Shown here in pieces: positions 1-9,245 of a stretch of DNA of 64,000 bases; the first letter of the stretch is position 1; the number at the start of each line of letters is the position of its first letter. This DNA comes from Gammaproteobacteria bacterium (GTDB lineage Bacteria; Pseudomonadota; Gammaproteobacteria; Pseudomonadales; Azotimanducaceae): contig JAPPGA010000024.1 of assembly GCA_028821515.1 (NCBI GenBank), forward strand, positions 1 through 64,000. Reading direction: 5' to 3'. The notes beneath the pieces were generated by a model. That model saw nothing but the letters and a program-made list of their open reading frames with translations, ran no database searches and was not told where the DNA came from. The position numbers and the translations under genes are program-made.

Positions 1-30
1 CCTCATCGACCGTATCGCGGTCGAATCCCG

Positions 31-474
31 TCACTCATGCAACATGCGGGCTAGGTTGTCGAAGTAGAGCTCGTGCAGCACCACGGAGCCGGAACGCACC
101 AGGTGCTCGCGCTTCAGGTCGTTGTATATGAACGCCGGAAGGTTGGGGTCGGCCAGCGCCGCGGTGAGCCGGCGGTTCGTTTCGTTGAGGGCCCTCACCG
201 AGCCCGCGTAGTTGTTCGACCAGTGCGACTCGATCAAACCCTGCGACAGCCCCGTGAGGTTCGATGACCTGAACGGCAGAGCCTTAAGTTCGTGGGTGCT
301 GTTGAACGCGGGGATGGCGATGTCCGGCGCGTGTCCGGTGGCTGGATCCTGGCCAAGCACCGGCTGCGAGGTGGCGAGGAGTCCAGTCGCGAGACCGGCG
401 ACGGAGCCCTTCAGCACATTGCGTCGAGTTTCGGTCGGACGACCGGTATCGGGACTGTCGGTTTCGGACGCCAT
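31..474 (-). CDS. Truncated Tat-exported Fe/Mn superoxide dismutase-like protein (N-terminal domain only)
   Basis: The 147-residue product starts with a twin-arginine signal (RR at 17-18, then NVLKG, hydrophobic stretch to about residue 40), so export is likely. Residues 64-145 match the N-terminal alpha-hairpin domain of Fe/Mn superoxide dismutases, including the segments SHWSNNYAGSV (H84) and VVLHELYFDNL (H134), which correspond to the first two metal-ligand histidines. The family is usually near 200 residues and takes its other two ligands (Asp, His) from a C-terminal alpha/beta domain, which is missing: a TGA follows ARMLHE. Either the gene is truncated or frameshifted, with any C-terminal part beyond the window edge. 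As it stands it could not form the full metal site, so it is probably not an active dismutase. The family assignment is firm; the functional state is not. Confidence 0.6.
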   Translation of the reverse strand: MASETDSPDTGRPTETRRNVLKGSVAGLATGLLATSQPVLGQDPATGHAPDIAIPAFNSTHELKALPFRSSNLTGLSQGLIESHWSNNYAGSVRALNETNRRLTAALADPNLPAFIYNDLKREHLVRSGSVVLHELYFDNLARMLHE

Positions 475-554
475 GCGGCTCTCCTGTTGCGATGGTGGGT
501 AACACCAACGGCTTTGCCACGGAGAGCGCCTCCCGTCAACAATTCACGTTCGAA

Positions 555-1202
555 CTAGTCCCTCGTCGCGAACACCAACGGATGTTGCTCCGACGACGCA
601 TAAGTGGCTTCAGAGAGACTGTGGCCAATGATCTTGGTTGCGAGCATCGTAAACCCAATCCCCGTCAGCATCTCCTCATACTCCGGCAGGCCGTAGTTGC
701 TCCAGTACATCTTCGCGCCGAAGAAGTCGTCCTCCGTATATCCCGTCTCACTGTCAAGACTGAGTGTGCACATCAGGTAACCACCCGGCTTCAGCCAGTC
801 CCGGATCCGATGAAACAGGCGGGGATGGTCCTTCCTTGGGATGTGGAATAGCGAAAAGAATGCGACCGCGGCATCGAAGGTCGAGTCGTCGAATTCGACC
901 GACGTGATGTCCGACCGAACGAAGTTGGCGTTTGGCACGTTGGCGCGGGCCAGCCGGAGCATTTCCTTCGAGACATCCACTCCCGTGACGACGAACCTCT
1001 TCGCCAGCAACTGCGTGACCGGAACGCCGGCGCCACAACCGATGTCGAGCACCGACGAACCATGGTCCAGGCGCGTCAGCAGCCATTCCAGTTCCGGATG
1101 CACCTCTCCAACCCGTGATTCGGCATAAGCCGAGGCAAGCCGGTCGTAGCTCGTACGAACCAGCGCCCTGTAGTCGGTGCAAGGATCATCGGCAGGGTTC
1201 AA
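555..1202 (-). CDS. Class I SAM-dependent methyltransferase
   Basis: The 215-residue soluble protein has a Rossmann-type methyltransferase fold. Motif I is SVLDIGCGAGVPVTQLL (about residues 49-65), followed by the acidic motif II VVTGVDVSKEML, motif III in VRSDITSVEF and a post-motif FDAAVAFFSLFHIPR. It resembles the small-molecule methyltransferase families (Methyltransf_11/25). The substrate cannot be read from the sequence. It is divergent from the MetE/UROD-like gene, with only about 125 bp between the two starts, so they may share a control region. An SAM-methyltransferase role is secure; the pathway is unknown. Confidence 0.8.
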   Translation of the reverse strand: MNPADDPCTDYRALVRTSYDRLASAYAESRVGEVHPELEWLLTRLDHGSSVLDIGCGAGVPVTQLLAKRFVVTGVDVSKEMLRLARANVPNANFVRSDITSVEFDDSTFDAAVAFFSLFHIPRKDHPRLFHRIRDWLKPGGYLMCTLSLDSETGYTEDDFFGAKMYWSNYGLPEYEEMLTGIGFTMLATKIIGHSLSEATYASSEQHPLVFATRD

Positions 1203-1328
1203 TGTGCCTCCCCATCAGGTACCAGCGACTCCCACTCGGCTAACCCGTCTGGTTGTACCATCGAATCAATCCCAGCCAAAGGGTTGGCTGACCCACTGGT
1301 CGCTCAACCGGCATCAGGAGATAGCAGG

Positions 1329-2372
1329 GTGAAAAAACCGGTACACCTCGTCGGCAGCGTTGCCATGGATACCTGCGAAGAGGTGTTTGAACGACTTTCC
1401 GAATCCGTCGGCCCCTACATCAGCCGGATTCCCGACGGGGAAACGGGCAAGCGGTCCCGGTGGATCGCCTTTCAGCGCGAGATACTGATCGAACACCCGG
1501 ATATCGAGGTCGATCCCACGGTGCCAGAGCTGGAGATCCGCGAGTGGAATGGACGGCTGCTGAGAGCCATGCCGCTTCTTCGCTTCAAGGGCGGAACAGA
1601 CCTGGAGAGCGTTCGCTTCGATACGGGTTATGACACAGCCGCGCTGGACTCGTATGGCGTTTTCAGGACCATGCGCAGCAACGGACGCATCCCCCAAGGC
1701 ATCCGGTTCCAGGTCTGCCTGCCCACCCCCATTTCCACTGCCTACATGTACATGAGCCACAAGGCGCATCAGGATTTCATCGACGTATACGAGCGGTCCC
1801 TACGCGCCGCATTGGTGAGAATCCTTGACGGGATTCCGCATGAGGATCTCGCCATTCAGTATGACGTCTGCCAGGAAGTGCTGATCTTCGAGAAATACTT
1901 TCCTGACCGGCCAGACGACTACAAGGAACAGATATTCGACCTGCTCGGCAGGCTCGGCGATGCCGTACCCGAGGATGTGCAACTCGGCTATCACCTGTGC
2001 TACGGGTCGCCCGCCGACGAACACCTGGTGATGCCAAGGGACACGGAAATACTCGTCGAAATGCTGAACGGCATAAATGCGTCAGTGACGAGGAAGATCG
2101 GGTTCCTGCACATTCCGGTTCCCCGGGACCGCGCCGATGACGGTTATTTCCAGCCGCTGCGGGGTCTCGAACTTGATGCGGACATCGAACTCTACCTGGG
2201 CCTCATTCACCACGACGACGAAGCGGGAGATGCGGCCCGGATAGACGCCGCCCGGAAATACCTGGACGATTTCGGCATTTCGACGGAATGCGGCTGGGGC
2301 CGAACCGATCCCGCCCGAGTGCCGGGCCTGCTGGAAAGTCATCTCAAGCAGGCACGGTTGATCAGCGATTGA
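1329..2372 (+). CDS. UROD/MetE-like TIM-barrel family protein
   Basis: About 347 residues from a GTG start. I prefer GTG 1329 over an in-frame ATG at 1284 because AGGAG lies 8 bases upstream of it and homology begins at once (VKKPVHLVGSV). The opening HLVGSVAMDTCEEVF and RIPDGETGKRSRW segments are typical of uncharacterised bacterial proteins related to cobalamin-independent methionine synthase and uroporphyrinogen decarboxylase. The zinc-ligand cysteine/histidine set of true MetE is not evident and the protein is half MetE length, so it should not be called methionine synthase. No partner genes are adjacent. The reaction is unknown; a one-carbon or methyl-transfer role is only inference. Confidence 0.6.
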   Translation: MKKPVHLVGSVAMDTCEEVFERLSESVGPYISRIPDGETGKRSRWIAFQREILIEHPDIEVDPTVPELEIREWNGRLLRAMPLLRFKGGTDLESVRFDTGYDTAALDSYGVFRTMRSNGRIPQGIRFQVCLPTPISTAYMYMSHKAHQDFIDVYERSLRAALVRILDGIPHEDLAIQYDVCQEVLIFEKYFPDRPDDYKEQIFDLLGRLGDAVPEDVQLGYHLCYGSPADEHLVMPRDTEILVEMLNGINASVTRKIGFLHIPVPRDRADDGYFQPLRGLELDADIELYLGLIHHDDEAGDAARIDAARKYLDDFGISTECGWGRTDPARVPGLLESHLKQARLISD

Positions 2373-2387
2373 TCTCTGGAGTCCGGC

Positions 2388-3503
2388 TTAATCGCCGACG
2401 TCAGGCTCCGATGGCCGGGTCGAGTGGGCGTCGATCAGCAACGGATCGTTACCTATCTGCTTGATGCCAAGTCGGTAGCGCACAGCGTCGTCCAGCGTGT
2501 ACACCCCCGTGTTGGTGTGCGGAAATTGCTCGCTCAGATGGTGCACCTCGACCCGGTGTGGACCCGCCACAAGGCCGTGCGAAGCTGGAATCGAAAACCT
2601 GCCGTCCTCTCCCCGCGAGACCCGCGCCCGGGCCGGCGGTGCATTGACGTCGAGCGGCAGGAAGGTCACCCACGCCCTGCCCATGACGTTGCCGTCCAGG
2701 GTCACTCGACCGGTGACGGCTTGCCTCTCTCCTTGCGTCAGCAAGCCGCACCGGCGCAGCCAGTTCAGCATCAGCTTCGGCCAGGCGCTGAAGTCCGGAT
2801 CTCCCGCCCCAAGTCCCGTGCCGTGTTCGCCGAATCCGTAGATATGCAGTTCCGCCTCGACGCCGGCTTCCAACAGCGCGTCGTAGAACAGCGTCGACTG
2901 GCTCGCGGGGACGATGCCGTCTTCGTGGGTATGGACCAGGAACGTCGGCGGTGTGGACGCGTTGACGCGCGTGTCCGCAGGCGTGTACTCGGCTTCCTTG
3001 CGCCCGCGCAGAATCCCGTTAGTGACGGCATAGACAGGCACGAGGAAATCCGGCCGGCTTGAAACCTGCTCTATCGGGTCGACCGCGTTGTCATCGCCCG
3101 TGTCCCATCGCGTGCCCACGGCAACGGCAAGATGGCCACCGGCGGAAAAGCCAAGCATCCCCAACCTGTTTGTCGCAACGCGCAGGTCGGCCGCACGGTG
3201 CCGAACAAGCCTCACCGCCCGGAGTCCGTCCAGCAACGAGACATCGGAGTGGTAGCGCTCGCCGACCCGGTATCGCAGCACGAAAGCGGCGATGCCGCGC
3301 CGGTTCAGCCAGCGGGCCACCTGCAGGCCTTCCTCGTCCGATGAGAGCATGCGGTAGCCGCCGCCGGGATTGATGATGACTCCGGTCCCGGTTGAGATAG
3401 CTGGATCGGGCAAGTGCACGGTCACCTGCGGACGATCGATCGCGAGGTTTCCGACGGCTCCAGGCGCACCTTCGGGCCACAGCGGAAGAGCGGTTTCGTT
3501 CAT
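2388..3503 (-). CDS. Alpha/beta hydrolase (esterase/xylanase-like) with C-terminal extension
   Basis: About 371 residues from ATG 3503, where homology begins (MNETALPLWPEGAPGA); the longer frame to 3653 would run into the divergent sulfatase. The order is: N-terminal WPEGAPGA motif, oxyanion region INPGGGYRML, nucleophile elbow GFSAGG, acid region HTHEDGIVP with catalytic Asp, and C-terminal GFGEHGTGLG with the catalytic His. This is the layout of BD-FAE/acetyl-xylan-esterase-like hydrolases that de-esterify carbohydrates. About 110 extra residues after NWLRRCGLL look like a small beta-rich domain (VTGRVTLDGNVMGRAWVTF), as in carboxypeptidase-regulatory-like modules. It is divergent from a sulfatase, 82 bp apart, which suggests shared regulation and perhaps joint attack on a sulfated, acylated glycan; that link is inference. 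Confidence 0.7.
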   Translation of the reverse strand: MNETALPLWPEGAPGAVGNLAIDRPQVTVHLPDPAISTGTGVIINPGGGYRMLSSDEEGLQVARWLNRRGIAAFVLRYRVGERYHSDVSLLDGLRAVRLVRHRAADLRVATNRLGMLGFSAGGHLAVAVGTRWDTGDDNAVDPIEQVSSRPDFLVPVYAVTNGILRGRKEAEYTPADTRVNASTPPTFLVHTHEDGIVPASQSTLFYDALLEAGVEAELHIYGFGEHGTGLGAGDPDFSAWPKLMLNWLRRCGLLTQGERQAVTGRVTLDGNVMGRAWVTFLPLDVNAPPARARVSRGEDGRFSIPASHGLVAGPHRVEVHHLSEQFPHTNTGVYTLDDAVRYRLGIKQIGNDPLLIDAHSTRPSEPDVGD

Positions 3504-3585
3504 TGGCTCGGGAAGACTGGTCGTTCGAAGGGGTGGTGGTTCGTCGCGTAGACTACCAACACTGAACGTGAGACGTGGTGATGCG

Positions 3586-5775
3586 ATGAGCCTTTCGCGC
3601 CGAAGATTCGTAGAGTCGTCGGCCCTGCTGACAGCTGCCGCGCTGAGCGGCAAGACTGCGGCGATCGAAGCATCCCGTAAGCGCGGTGGTCAGCGCGGCG
3701 GCAACCCGAACATCGTCCTGGTGGTGCTCGATGACGTGGGTTTCGGCGACCTCGGCTGCTATGGGTCCGAGGTGCCCACGCCATGCATGGACCGCCTCGC
3801 CGCCAATGGCCTGCGCTACAACAACTTCCATGTTTCCTCGTTGTGCGCGCCGACCCGGGCGAGCCTGCTCACGGGCATGAACGCCCATGCCGCGGGGGTG
3901 GGCAATATCGCCGAATGGGGCCGCGATCATCCCGGGTACCGGGGTTGGATACGCGACGATGTACGGACGTTGCCCGAACTGCTGAACCGGCGCGGTTACC
4001 GCAGCTATGCCGTGGGGAAATGGCACCTTTCTCCTGTCACGGGACGGAACGCGACGGGTCCGTTCGACCAGTGGCCCACGGGGCGCGGTTTCGACCACTG
4101 GTACGGCTTTCTCGGCGCCGCGGCTGACCACTGGCACCCGGAACTGTTCCGTAACCGCCATGCCGTCTATCCGGACAAGACCGGCGGTTATCACCTGACG
4201 GAGGACCTGGTCGATCAGTCCATCGACTTCATCAGGAACCATGTCGTTGCCGCCGCCGATGTGCCGTTCTTTCTGTACCTGGCTTTCGGCGCCTGTCACT
4301 TTCCCTATCACGTTCCGTCTGACTACATGGCGCGGCATCGAGGCAGGTATGGCGCCGGGTGGGACGCGGTGCGATCGGAACGATTCACACTCCAGCAGGC
4401 GATCGGAATCGCACCGGAAGACGCCGAACTGGCGCCGCGCAACACGGGCGTCCCCGCCTGGGATGACATCTCAATCGATGAGCGGCGTTTCGGCGCCCGA
4501 ACCCAAGAGGCCTTTGCGGGCTTCCTTCACCACACGGACGATCAATTGCAGCGCCTGGTCAGTTTTCTCGAACGGGCCGGGTGCCTCGAAGACACCGTGG
4601 TGATGGTGCTGTCGGACAACGGCGCCGGCTCCTGGGGGCCTCCTGCGGGCAGGCTGGATGTTCACCGCGCCGTCTACATCGAACCGGAACCCATCGAGGA
4701 ACTGATTGCCAACATCGATCTGGTGGGCAGCGACCAGAGCCAGCCAAGCTACGGGGCCGGGTGGGCGCAGGTCAGCAACACGCCGCTCAAGCTGTACAAG
4801 GGCGACACCTACGAGGGCGGAATCCGCGCCCCCTTGATCGTCCACTGGCCGGGCGGGGGACTGCCCGAAGACATGATCTGTGGGCAGTATCACCACGCCA
4901 CCGATATCGTACCGACGCTGCTCGGCCTGGCAGGTGACCCGGGTGAATCCGTCGATGGCATCAGCTTCGCCTACACGTTTGCCTCTCCGGATGCACCAAC
5001 CCGAAAGCAGGTCCAGTTCTACGAGACCGCCGGCGACCGGGCCATTTGGGTCGACGGCTGGAAGGCCGTGACGCAGCACCACGCGGGTACCAGGTTCGAA
5101 GACGATTACTGGGCGCTGTATCACGCCCCCGACGACTTTTCCGAGATCCACGATCGGGCGGCGGAGTTTCCGGATCGCGTGGCCGACATGACCGCCCTTT
5201 GGTACCGGGAAGCCGAGCGCAACAACGTGCTTCCGCTGGAGGACGACCTTCTGTCGCTCGAAGCCGATGTTGCGCCGACGCCCCGATCCCGCTACGTGTT
5301 CTTCCCGGGGGCGACCCGCATCGACCGGCGCAACGCTCCGGATATCTTCAACCACGACTACACGGTTACGGCGGAAGTCGAATTGACCACCGGCCGGGCC
5401 AACGGAGTGTTGCTTGCCTCCGGCGACAGCATGGCGGGATATGAGCTGCTGATGCGCGACGGCTATCTTGAATACGTCTATGTGTTTACCCGCGGCCGCC
5501 ACTATTCAGCCAGGGCCCGCGAACCCGTGCCGGCAGGGAGACATGTGCTGACTTTGCGGGGACGAAAGACCTCCGCGTCCTCGGGCCGCGTCGATTTGTT
5601 TGTCGATGGTCGGGAGTCTGGCGGTGTCGACCTTCCCAGGATGTGGGAAGTGAAGAGCCTGAATGCGGGCTTACGTTGTGGAGAGAACCGCGGCGCGCCG
5701 ATCAGCCGACTGTATCGGGGTGTGTTCCGCTTCGATCAGGTGTTGGAGCGGCTCACGGTCGAACTGGAAATCTGA
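3586..5775 (+). CDS. Arylsulfatase family protein with signal peptide
   Basis: About 729 residues from ATG 3586. The N-terminus MSLSRRRFVESSALLTAAAL looks like a twin-arginine or Sec signal, so a periplasmic location is likely. The sulfatase domain begins with NIVLVVLDDVGFGDLGCYG (metal-binding DD at about 49-50) and has the formylglycine signature CAPTRASLLTG, with the modified Cys at about residue 87, then GKWHLS and the metal site LSDNGAGSWG. A Cys-type site needs a formylglycine-generating or anaerobic sulfatase-maturating enzyme encoded elsewhere. After about residue 560 an extra beta-sandwich-like domain follows (NHDYTVTAEVELTTGRANGV...), laminin-G-like in character. The natural sulfate ester is unknown. 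An upstream in-frame extension to 3370 was rejected because it overlaps the divergent hydrolase. Confidence 0.85.
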   Translation: MSLSRRRFVESSALLTAAALSGKTAAIEASRKRGGQRGGNPNIVLVVLDDVGFGDLGCYGSEVPTPCMDRLAANGLRYNNFHVSSLCAPTRASLLTGMNAHAAGVGNIAEWGRDHPGYRGWIRDDVRTLPELLNRRGYRSYAVGKWHLSPVTGRNATGPFDQWPTGRGFDHWYGFLGAAADHWHPELFRNRHAVYPDKTGGYHLTEDLVDQSIDFIRNHVVAAADVPFFLYLAFGACHFPYHVPSDYMARHRGRYGAGWDAVRSERFTLQQAIGIAPEDAELAPRNTGVPAWDDISIDERRFGARTQEAFAGFLHHTDDQLQRLVSFLERAGCLEDTVVMVLSDNGAGSWGPPAGRLDVHRAVYIEPEPIEELIANIDLVGSDQSQPSYGAGWAQVSNTPLKLYKGDTYEGGIRAPLIVHWPGGGLPEDMICGQYHHATDIVPTLLGLAGDPGESVDGISFAYTFASPDAPTRKQVQFYETAGDRAIWVDGWKAVTQHHAGTRFEDDYWALYHAPDDFSEIHDRAAEFPDRVADMTALWYREAERNNVLPLEDDLLSLEADVAPTPRSRYVFFPGATRIDRRNAPDIFNHDYTVTAEVELTTGRANGVLLASGDSMAGYELLMRDGYLEYVYVFTRGRHYSARAREPVPAGRHVLTLRGRKTSASSGRVDLFVDGRESGGVDLPRMWEVKSLNAGLRCGENRGAPISRLYRGVFRFDQVLERLTVELEI

Positions 5776-5837
5776 CAGGACTTTACCGGCCGTACTGGTG
5801 ATGCGGGTCGCATTCGGCAGGCAAGGGCAGGCATCGA

Positions 5838-6488
5838 ATGGGCAAGATACTGATTCGAGATCATCCTGAAGAACACGAACTGATCCGTCGGACGCGGGAC
5901 TACTACGAACGCAATGCCGAGGAGTACTTCAGTGCCACCGCGAAAGGGAAGACATCGAGTGCATATCAGTTGTTTCTGGATGGCTTGCCGAAAAACGCGC
6001 GGATTCTGGACGCAGGATGCGGCTCCGGCCGAGACACGGCGTTTTTCCTGCGCCGCGGATACGACGTGTCGGCGTTCGATGCCTCTGTGGCGCTGTGCCG
6101 GCTCAGCACAAGCCTCACGCGTGTGTCCACGCGACAACTACGGTTTCAGGAGCTAGACGAGATCGAGGAGTACGACGGTGTCTGGGCGTCCGCTTCGCTG
6201 CTCCACGTGCCGAGAGTCGAACTGCCTGACTGCGTTTCACGTTTGATTCGCGCGCTCAAGCCTGGCGGCGTGATGTACATGTCCTTCAAGCATGGTTCCG
6301 GCGAGCGCTTTGCACCGGAAGGCCGGTTTTTCGCGGATCAGACCTCGGGCGGTCTGCAGTCAGTTCTCGACGAAGTGGGAGGAACTGGAACCGAGAAGTC
6401 GTGGGTAACCCCGGGCACGGACGTATACGGTAATCCGACGCGCTGGGTGAATGCGCTGATTCGGAAGACCATCAACGTTCCATATTGA
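5838..6488 (+). CDS. Class I SAM-dependent methyltransferase
   Basis: The 216-residue protein carries SAM motif I ARILDAGCGSGRDTAFFL (about residues 53-70), the acidic loop VSAFDAS and a post-motif WASASLLHVPRVELP, close to the Methyltransf_11/23 group. The N-terminus IRRTRDYYERNAEEYFSAT is the usual helical cap over the SAM site in this group. It lies 62 bp after the sulfatase on the same strand and may be co-transcribed. Its last 17 bases overlap the end of the convergent solute-binding gene (6472-6488), so the two transcripts would be antisense there. The substrate is unknown. Confidence 0.8.
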   Translation: MGKILIRDHPEEHELIRRTRDYYERNAEEYFSATAKGKTSSAYQLFLDGLPKNARILDAGCGSGRDTAFFLRRGYDVSAFDASVALCRLSTSLTRVSTRQLRFQELDEIEEYDGVWASASLLHVPRVELPDCVSRLIRALKPGGVMYMSFKHGSGERFAPEGRFFADQTSGGLQSVLDEVGGTGTEKSWVTPGTDVYGNPTRWVNALIRKTINVPY

Positions 6489-8304
6489 GCCGCGCCGCCT
6501 TGGATTCGTCGTACCACCAGCCGTCGGGGTAGGCGGGTCGATAGATTGGTTCGGGCGGGCGTCCGAACTTGTCCCAATGCAGCGTACGACGCTGATCGAT
6601 CGCATACAGCGGGATCAGGTAGTGGTCCCAGAGCAACACGCGGTCCAGGGCGCGACAGGCAGCGATCAACTGATCGAGGGTCTCGGCCGCCTCCGCGCTC
6701 TCGACGAGATAGTCGAGCACGGGATCGCTGACGCCGGTTTTGTTGCGGGAGCCTTCCTTCGCTGTCGAGGTGGAGTGGAAGTGGGAACGCAACTCCAGCG
6801 TCGGCGGCATCAGGATGCCGTAGTCCTGGACGAGCCCGTCGTATTCCCGGCGGCGGAAGCGATTGGTGTACTGGATGGCATCCACGAGACGGATCTTCGC
6901 CTCGATGCCGAGTCGCGCAAGCGCTGCGGACCAGGGCAACAGGATTCGCGTGTTGCCCTGATCCAGGGTCAGAAACTCGAGCGTGAACGGTGCCCCGCCG
7001 GCATCGCGCAGTGCGCCGTCGTCGAACTGCCATCCGGACGCGGCGAGCAGGTTCCGCGCTTTGAGCAGGTTCTCGTTGAACGCGGCCCGGCTTCCGGTCT
7101 TCGGATAGTTGAAAGGTCGCTCGAAGAGCGCGGTGGGCAGTGAGTCCCGAAAGCGCGACAGCAGGGCCAACTCGTCCTCGCTGGGCAAGCCGGTGGCCGA
7201 CAGGATGGTCCCGGGCCAATAACTCAGTGCCCGCGTGCGCTCGCCGTGGTACAGCTTCTCGTTGATCCACTCGTAGTCCAGTGCGAGTGCAAGCGCCTTT
7301 CGAACCCCCCTGTCGGCCAATCTGGGCACCTGGCTGTTGAGGATGATCGCTATCCCGATGCCTACCGATATGCCGTACTCCCGCCGGATCTTCCTGATCC
7401 GTCCGCTTTCAAGATCGGAGCCCTCGTAGCCGTTCACCCAGTACCGGATGTCGCTCTCATCCAGGATGTCGATCAGTCCCTTCCGGAAAGCCTCCCTTGC
7501 GACAGTGGCGTCGCGGTACACCTCGTAGCGCACGGTATCGAAGTTGTACCGGCCCCTGTTGAGAGGAAGATCCCTCGCCCAATAGTCCAGATTGCGTTCG
7601 TACTCGATATAGCGGCCCGCCTTCACCTGCTTGATGCGATAGGGCCCGCTGGAGACGGGTGGCTCAAGGGTATGGGCAGCCAGATCCCGGTCGCGCCAAT
7701 AGTGCTGCGGCAGGATCGGAATGTACTGGATCAACGTGACGTGATCGTGCGTCAGGGGGGCGATCACGCGAAACGCCACATGGCGTTCGTCCAGTGCCTC
7801 GACCGACTCGATGAAGCGGAAGAAGTAGCCGGCCCCCAACTGGGCTTTGTGCGTCTCGAAGGTGAACACGACATCACCGGCGGTGATCGGCACGCCGTCG
7901 TCCCACCGTGCCTCGGGATGGATCCTGAACACGATCGTCCTGTCGTCGTCGGTAACCGCGATGCCGTCCGCAAGCCGACCGTAGAACGCGGTGATTTCGT
8001 CACCGCTGCGCACGATGAGCGTGTCGCCTCGAAAATAGTAACCGGACGGAGCGCCGGTCTCGCTCTGTGGCATCGGCGCAAGCGTGTTGAACGAAAGCGG
8101 CGAGGCCAGGACAAGCCTGCCGCCCTTGGGAGCGTCGGGATTCAGGTAGTCGAAGTGGGTGAAGTCAGCGGGGTATTTGAGGTCCTGGAAGAAGGCGATT
8201 CCGTGCTTGAACTCCAGGTCCTCAAGAATGATCGCATCGGGACTGCAAGCGAAGACGGCAATCAGGAAAACGAGGCCGAGTCGTGTTGCTCGGTTCAACA
8301 GCAT
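6472..8304 (-). CDS. ABC transporter substrate-binding protein, family 5, YejA-like
   Basis: The 610-residue protein has a hydrophobic N-terminal signal ending in FLIAVFACSPD, a likely lipoprotein or signal peptidase site. FTHFDYLNPDAPKGGRLVLAS matches the N-terminal signature of YejA/SBP_bac_5 proteins, and the rest spans the two-lobed peptide-binding fold (RWDDGVPITAGDVVFTFE; NYPKTGSRAAFNENLLKARNLL). Relatives bind oligopeptides or peptide antibiotics such as microcin C in the periplasm and hand them to YejBEF. No permease or ATPase gene is adjacent, so this is an orphan receptor here, which must use a transporter encoded elsewhere or have another role. Confidence 0.85.
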   Translation of the reverse strand: MLLNRATRLGLVFLIAVFACSPDAIILEDLEFKHGIAFFQDLKYPADFTHFDYLNPDAPKGGRLVLASPLSFNTLAPMPQSETGAPSGYYFRGDTLIVRSGDEITAFYGRLADGIAVTDDDRTIVFRIHPEARWDDGVPITAGDVVFTFETHKAQLGAGYFFRFIESVEALDERHVAFRVIAPLTHDHVTLIQYIPILPQHYWRDRDLAAHTLEPPVSSGPYRIKQVKAGRYIEYERNLDYWARDLPLNRGRYNFDTVRYEVYRDATVAREAFRKGLIDILDESDIRYWVNGYEGSDLESGRIRKIRREYGISVGIGIAIILNSQVPRLADRGVRKALALALDYEWINEKLYHGERTRALSYWPGTILSATGLPSEDELALLSRFRDSLPTALFERPFNYPKTGSRAAFNENLLKARNLLAASGWQFDDGALRDAGGAPFTLEFLTLDQGNTRILLPWSAALARLGIEAKIRLVDAIQYTNRFRRREYDGLVQDYGILMPPTLELRSHFHSTSTAKEGSRNKTGVSDPVLDYLVESAEAAETLDQLIAACRALDRVLLWDHYLIPLYAIDQRRTLHWDKFGRPPEPIYRPAYPDGWWYDESKAARLNMER

Positions 8305-9245
8305 GGCGTGTTTACGGGTATTGCGACCTGAAGAGTCGGGACGTTAGAAGAATTGCCGGGCAGGGGCAATCGCTCGGAGTTGACGGTTGGTAGCACCGCC
8401 CTCGACCTGTCCCTGGGTACCACGCCGACTCTGCGTGGCGGCGTCTGGCGGGGAAATCCCGTCCGATTCCTCCCCGTTGGGAGGGGGCGGCATGTTGTTC
8501 GGCACCGCGTGAAGGAGCATCCGTGTCTCGGCGACGGGCAAGCATGGTGGCTATTGGCGCGGACTGTGCCGCCGTCCGGCGCCGCGCGGTGTGTCGTCTT
8601 CCGGTTCCCAACGATCCCAAGACGCGCTTGTGGCGGGGATTGCGCCATCCGCGCGGATCCGGCAATGGGATCCGGCTCGTAGCGAAACCAGCGCAATAGC
8701 GCTGCGTTTGGATTCTTCGTAGCGTTCGCCGCCGGTCTGGTGGAGCTGCGCGGCCTCGTACTTGCCGATGCGGTCCGGACGGGGGTTTGGCGGAAGAGGT
8801 GGGAGGATGAAGTTCTTTTAATCTATTGTTTTTATTGAATTTTATTCATTTCCGCAGCCCGAAATCCCACACATGCCCCACGACTGAACGCGAGACTCGG
8901 CGCGACGCTGTGGAACGCTATCACGCGCGAACCGGCCAGCCGATCCATACTGGCGGTGCCATTTGCTCTCGACTCCGCTCAGCGCGAGTTAGATCAGTCT
9001 CGCCGCCGCCTGGTGGTAGAGCGTTACTGTCACCACGGATAGGGTGCGGCAGGGCGCGCAGCTGTTCCGATGCAGGTCTTCTTGAACGACGCTGACGGTC
9101 TGGGAACAAGGTTCAGGTCTGTTGGGATCGGAAACCGTTGCTGGATCTTGCTTTCCACCCAAACCACTGTCCGCGGACCGTCACGCCTCTGCGGATGGGC
9201 AGGACGGGGGCGCAGGAGTCCCATGGCCTCTGCCGGATGACCCGG
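8305..9245. other. Intergenic region, no supported gene
   Basis: About 940 bp without a convincing coding frame. The short frames here lack ribosome sites and recognisable protein features. It contains the 18-bp copy of the tRNA-Sec 3' end at 8788-8805 and, just after it (about 8808-8860), a strikingly AT-rich stretch in otherwise GC-rich DNA. A G/C-rich tract near 8470-8490 can form a short hairpin (CCTCCCC/GGGAGGGG). Confidence 0.5.
8788..8805. repeat. Candidate distal attachment-site repeat (copy of tRNA-Sec 3' end)
   Basis: TGGCGGAAGAGGTGGGAG here matches TGGCGGAAGAGGTAGGAG at 18233-18250 in 17 of 18 positions, in the same orientation. The latter is the 3' end of the selC tRNA gene including its encoded CCA. 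A direct repeat of a tRNA 3' end at the far side of a gene-poor segment is the normal footprint of site-specific integration. Confidence 0.4.

Noticed and set aside
1284-2372. Methionine synthase MetE
   Set aside because: Half the length of MetE and without a clear zinc site; only superfamily-level similarity.
7246-8331. Long plus-strand frame opposite the YejA-like gene
   Set aside because: It is the antisense of a well-supported coding sequence, common in GC-rich DNA.
8344-8541. 65-codon minus-strand frame upstream of the YejA-like gene
   Set aside because: Low-complexity Pro/Gln/Arg composition, no ribosome site or domain.
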